From: JBBQER01 sp052148155
Lineage (GTDB): Bacteria > Actinomycetota > Acidimicrobiia > IMCC26256 > PALSA-610
Reading direction: 5' to 3'
Assembly: GCA_052148155.1 (NCBI GenBank)
Contig: JBKQIY010000117.1
Span: 1 to 6,347 of the forward strand
Length of the DNA: 6,347 nt
Program-made: the position numbers and the translations under genes
Notes under the pieces: model-generated
Told to the model about the DNA's origin: nothing
The model's database searches: none
The model's input: only the letters and a program-made list of their open reading frames with translations
Shown: positions 6,258 to 6,347 of the stretch, one piece after another
Numbering within the stretch: the stretch's first letter is position 1
Layout of the letters: each line of letters begins with the position of its first letter

Positions 6258-6292
6258 GCGCCGCGCTGGATGGAGACGCGCGGGTGTCGTAG
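6245..6292 (+). other. Possible out-of-frame remnant of a third repeat unit
   Basis: Read from 6245, one base out of step with the hydrolase frame, the DNA encodes G-V-V-L-S-A, close to the connector R-A-V-L-S-A-V-S-C of unit 10 in the neighbouring gene and to G-V-V-C of the first fused unit. The same frame reaches V-S followed by a TAG at 6290-6292, where the repeat would have V-S-C. This suggests that the hydrolase gene once continued, but the match is short and no further unit can be read. Confidence 0.25.
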
Positions 6293-6302
6293 CGACATCG
6301 AG

Positions 6303-6325
6303 GGTGAACATGGGTGGTGTTCATC
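6303..6325. repeat. Short imperfect inverted repeat downstream of the hydrolase gene
   Basis: GGTGAACA at 6303-6310 and TGTTCATC at 6318-6325 can pair over eight positions, one of them a G-T wobble, around a seven-base loop. It lies about 45 bases after the hydrolase stop. No T-run follows, so terminator function is doubtful; an operator or chance are equally possible. Confidence 0.25.
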
Positions 6326-6347
6326 GGCGGTGACGTCGTTCGAACGG

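Overview
The window looks like a piece of chromosome from a high-GC, Gram-positive-type bacterium, most likely an actinobacterium of the Acidimicrobiia or Thermoleophilia kind. The base composition is G+C rich, there is a lipobox lipoprotein with a Ser/Thr-rich linker, and there are secreted proteins built from a Cys-pair/Trp repeat that I associate with such genomes. The lineage is an inference and no rRNA or tRNA gene is present to confirm it.

Left part (1-1792, all minus strand). Positions 278 down to 1 hold the start of a lipoprotein gene that runs off the window edge. Positions 1076-414 hold an open frame for a 220-residue protein with a faint resemblance to SRPBCC/START-like proteins; a perfect 14-bp inverted repeat lies inside it. 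Positions 1792-1237 hold a small bacterial sulfotransferase gene. Its family sequence is readable from P-loop to C-terminus only by switching through three frames, so it carries two single-base deletions and is either a recent pseudogene or a sequencing artefact.

Middle (about 1808-2448). This is a divergent intergenic stretch of roughly 640 bp in which I see no convincing gene.

Right part (2461-6257, plus strand). Two tandem genes encode secreted proteins sharing one repeat module of about 41-64 residues, with the pattern V-[ST]-C-x5-C-x-A-V-G ... E-x-W-[DN]-G-x-x-W-[ST]. The first protein (805 aa) is a signal peptide followed by the repeat alone. Its array starts and ends in the middle of a unit so that the two ends complement each other, giving exactly 14 units. 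This is the arrangement expected of closed beta-propellers, for example two seven-bladed ones. The second protein (about 420 aa) is a secreted SGNH/GDSL-type hydrolase with two copies of the same module plus the start of a third at its C-terminus, after which the frame ends abruptly. DNA past that stop still has traces of the repeat in a shifted frame.

The most interesting feature is this pair: an exported, disulfide-rich repeat protein next to an exported esterase-like enzyme carrying the same module. I infer that the module is a binding or scaffolding domain working outside the cell. No ligand can be named from sequence alone.
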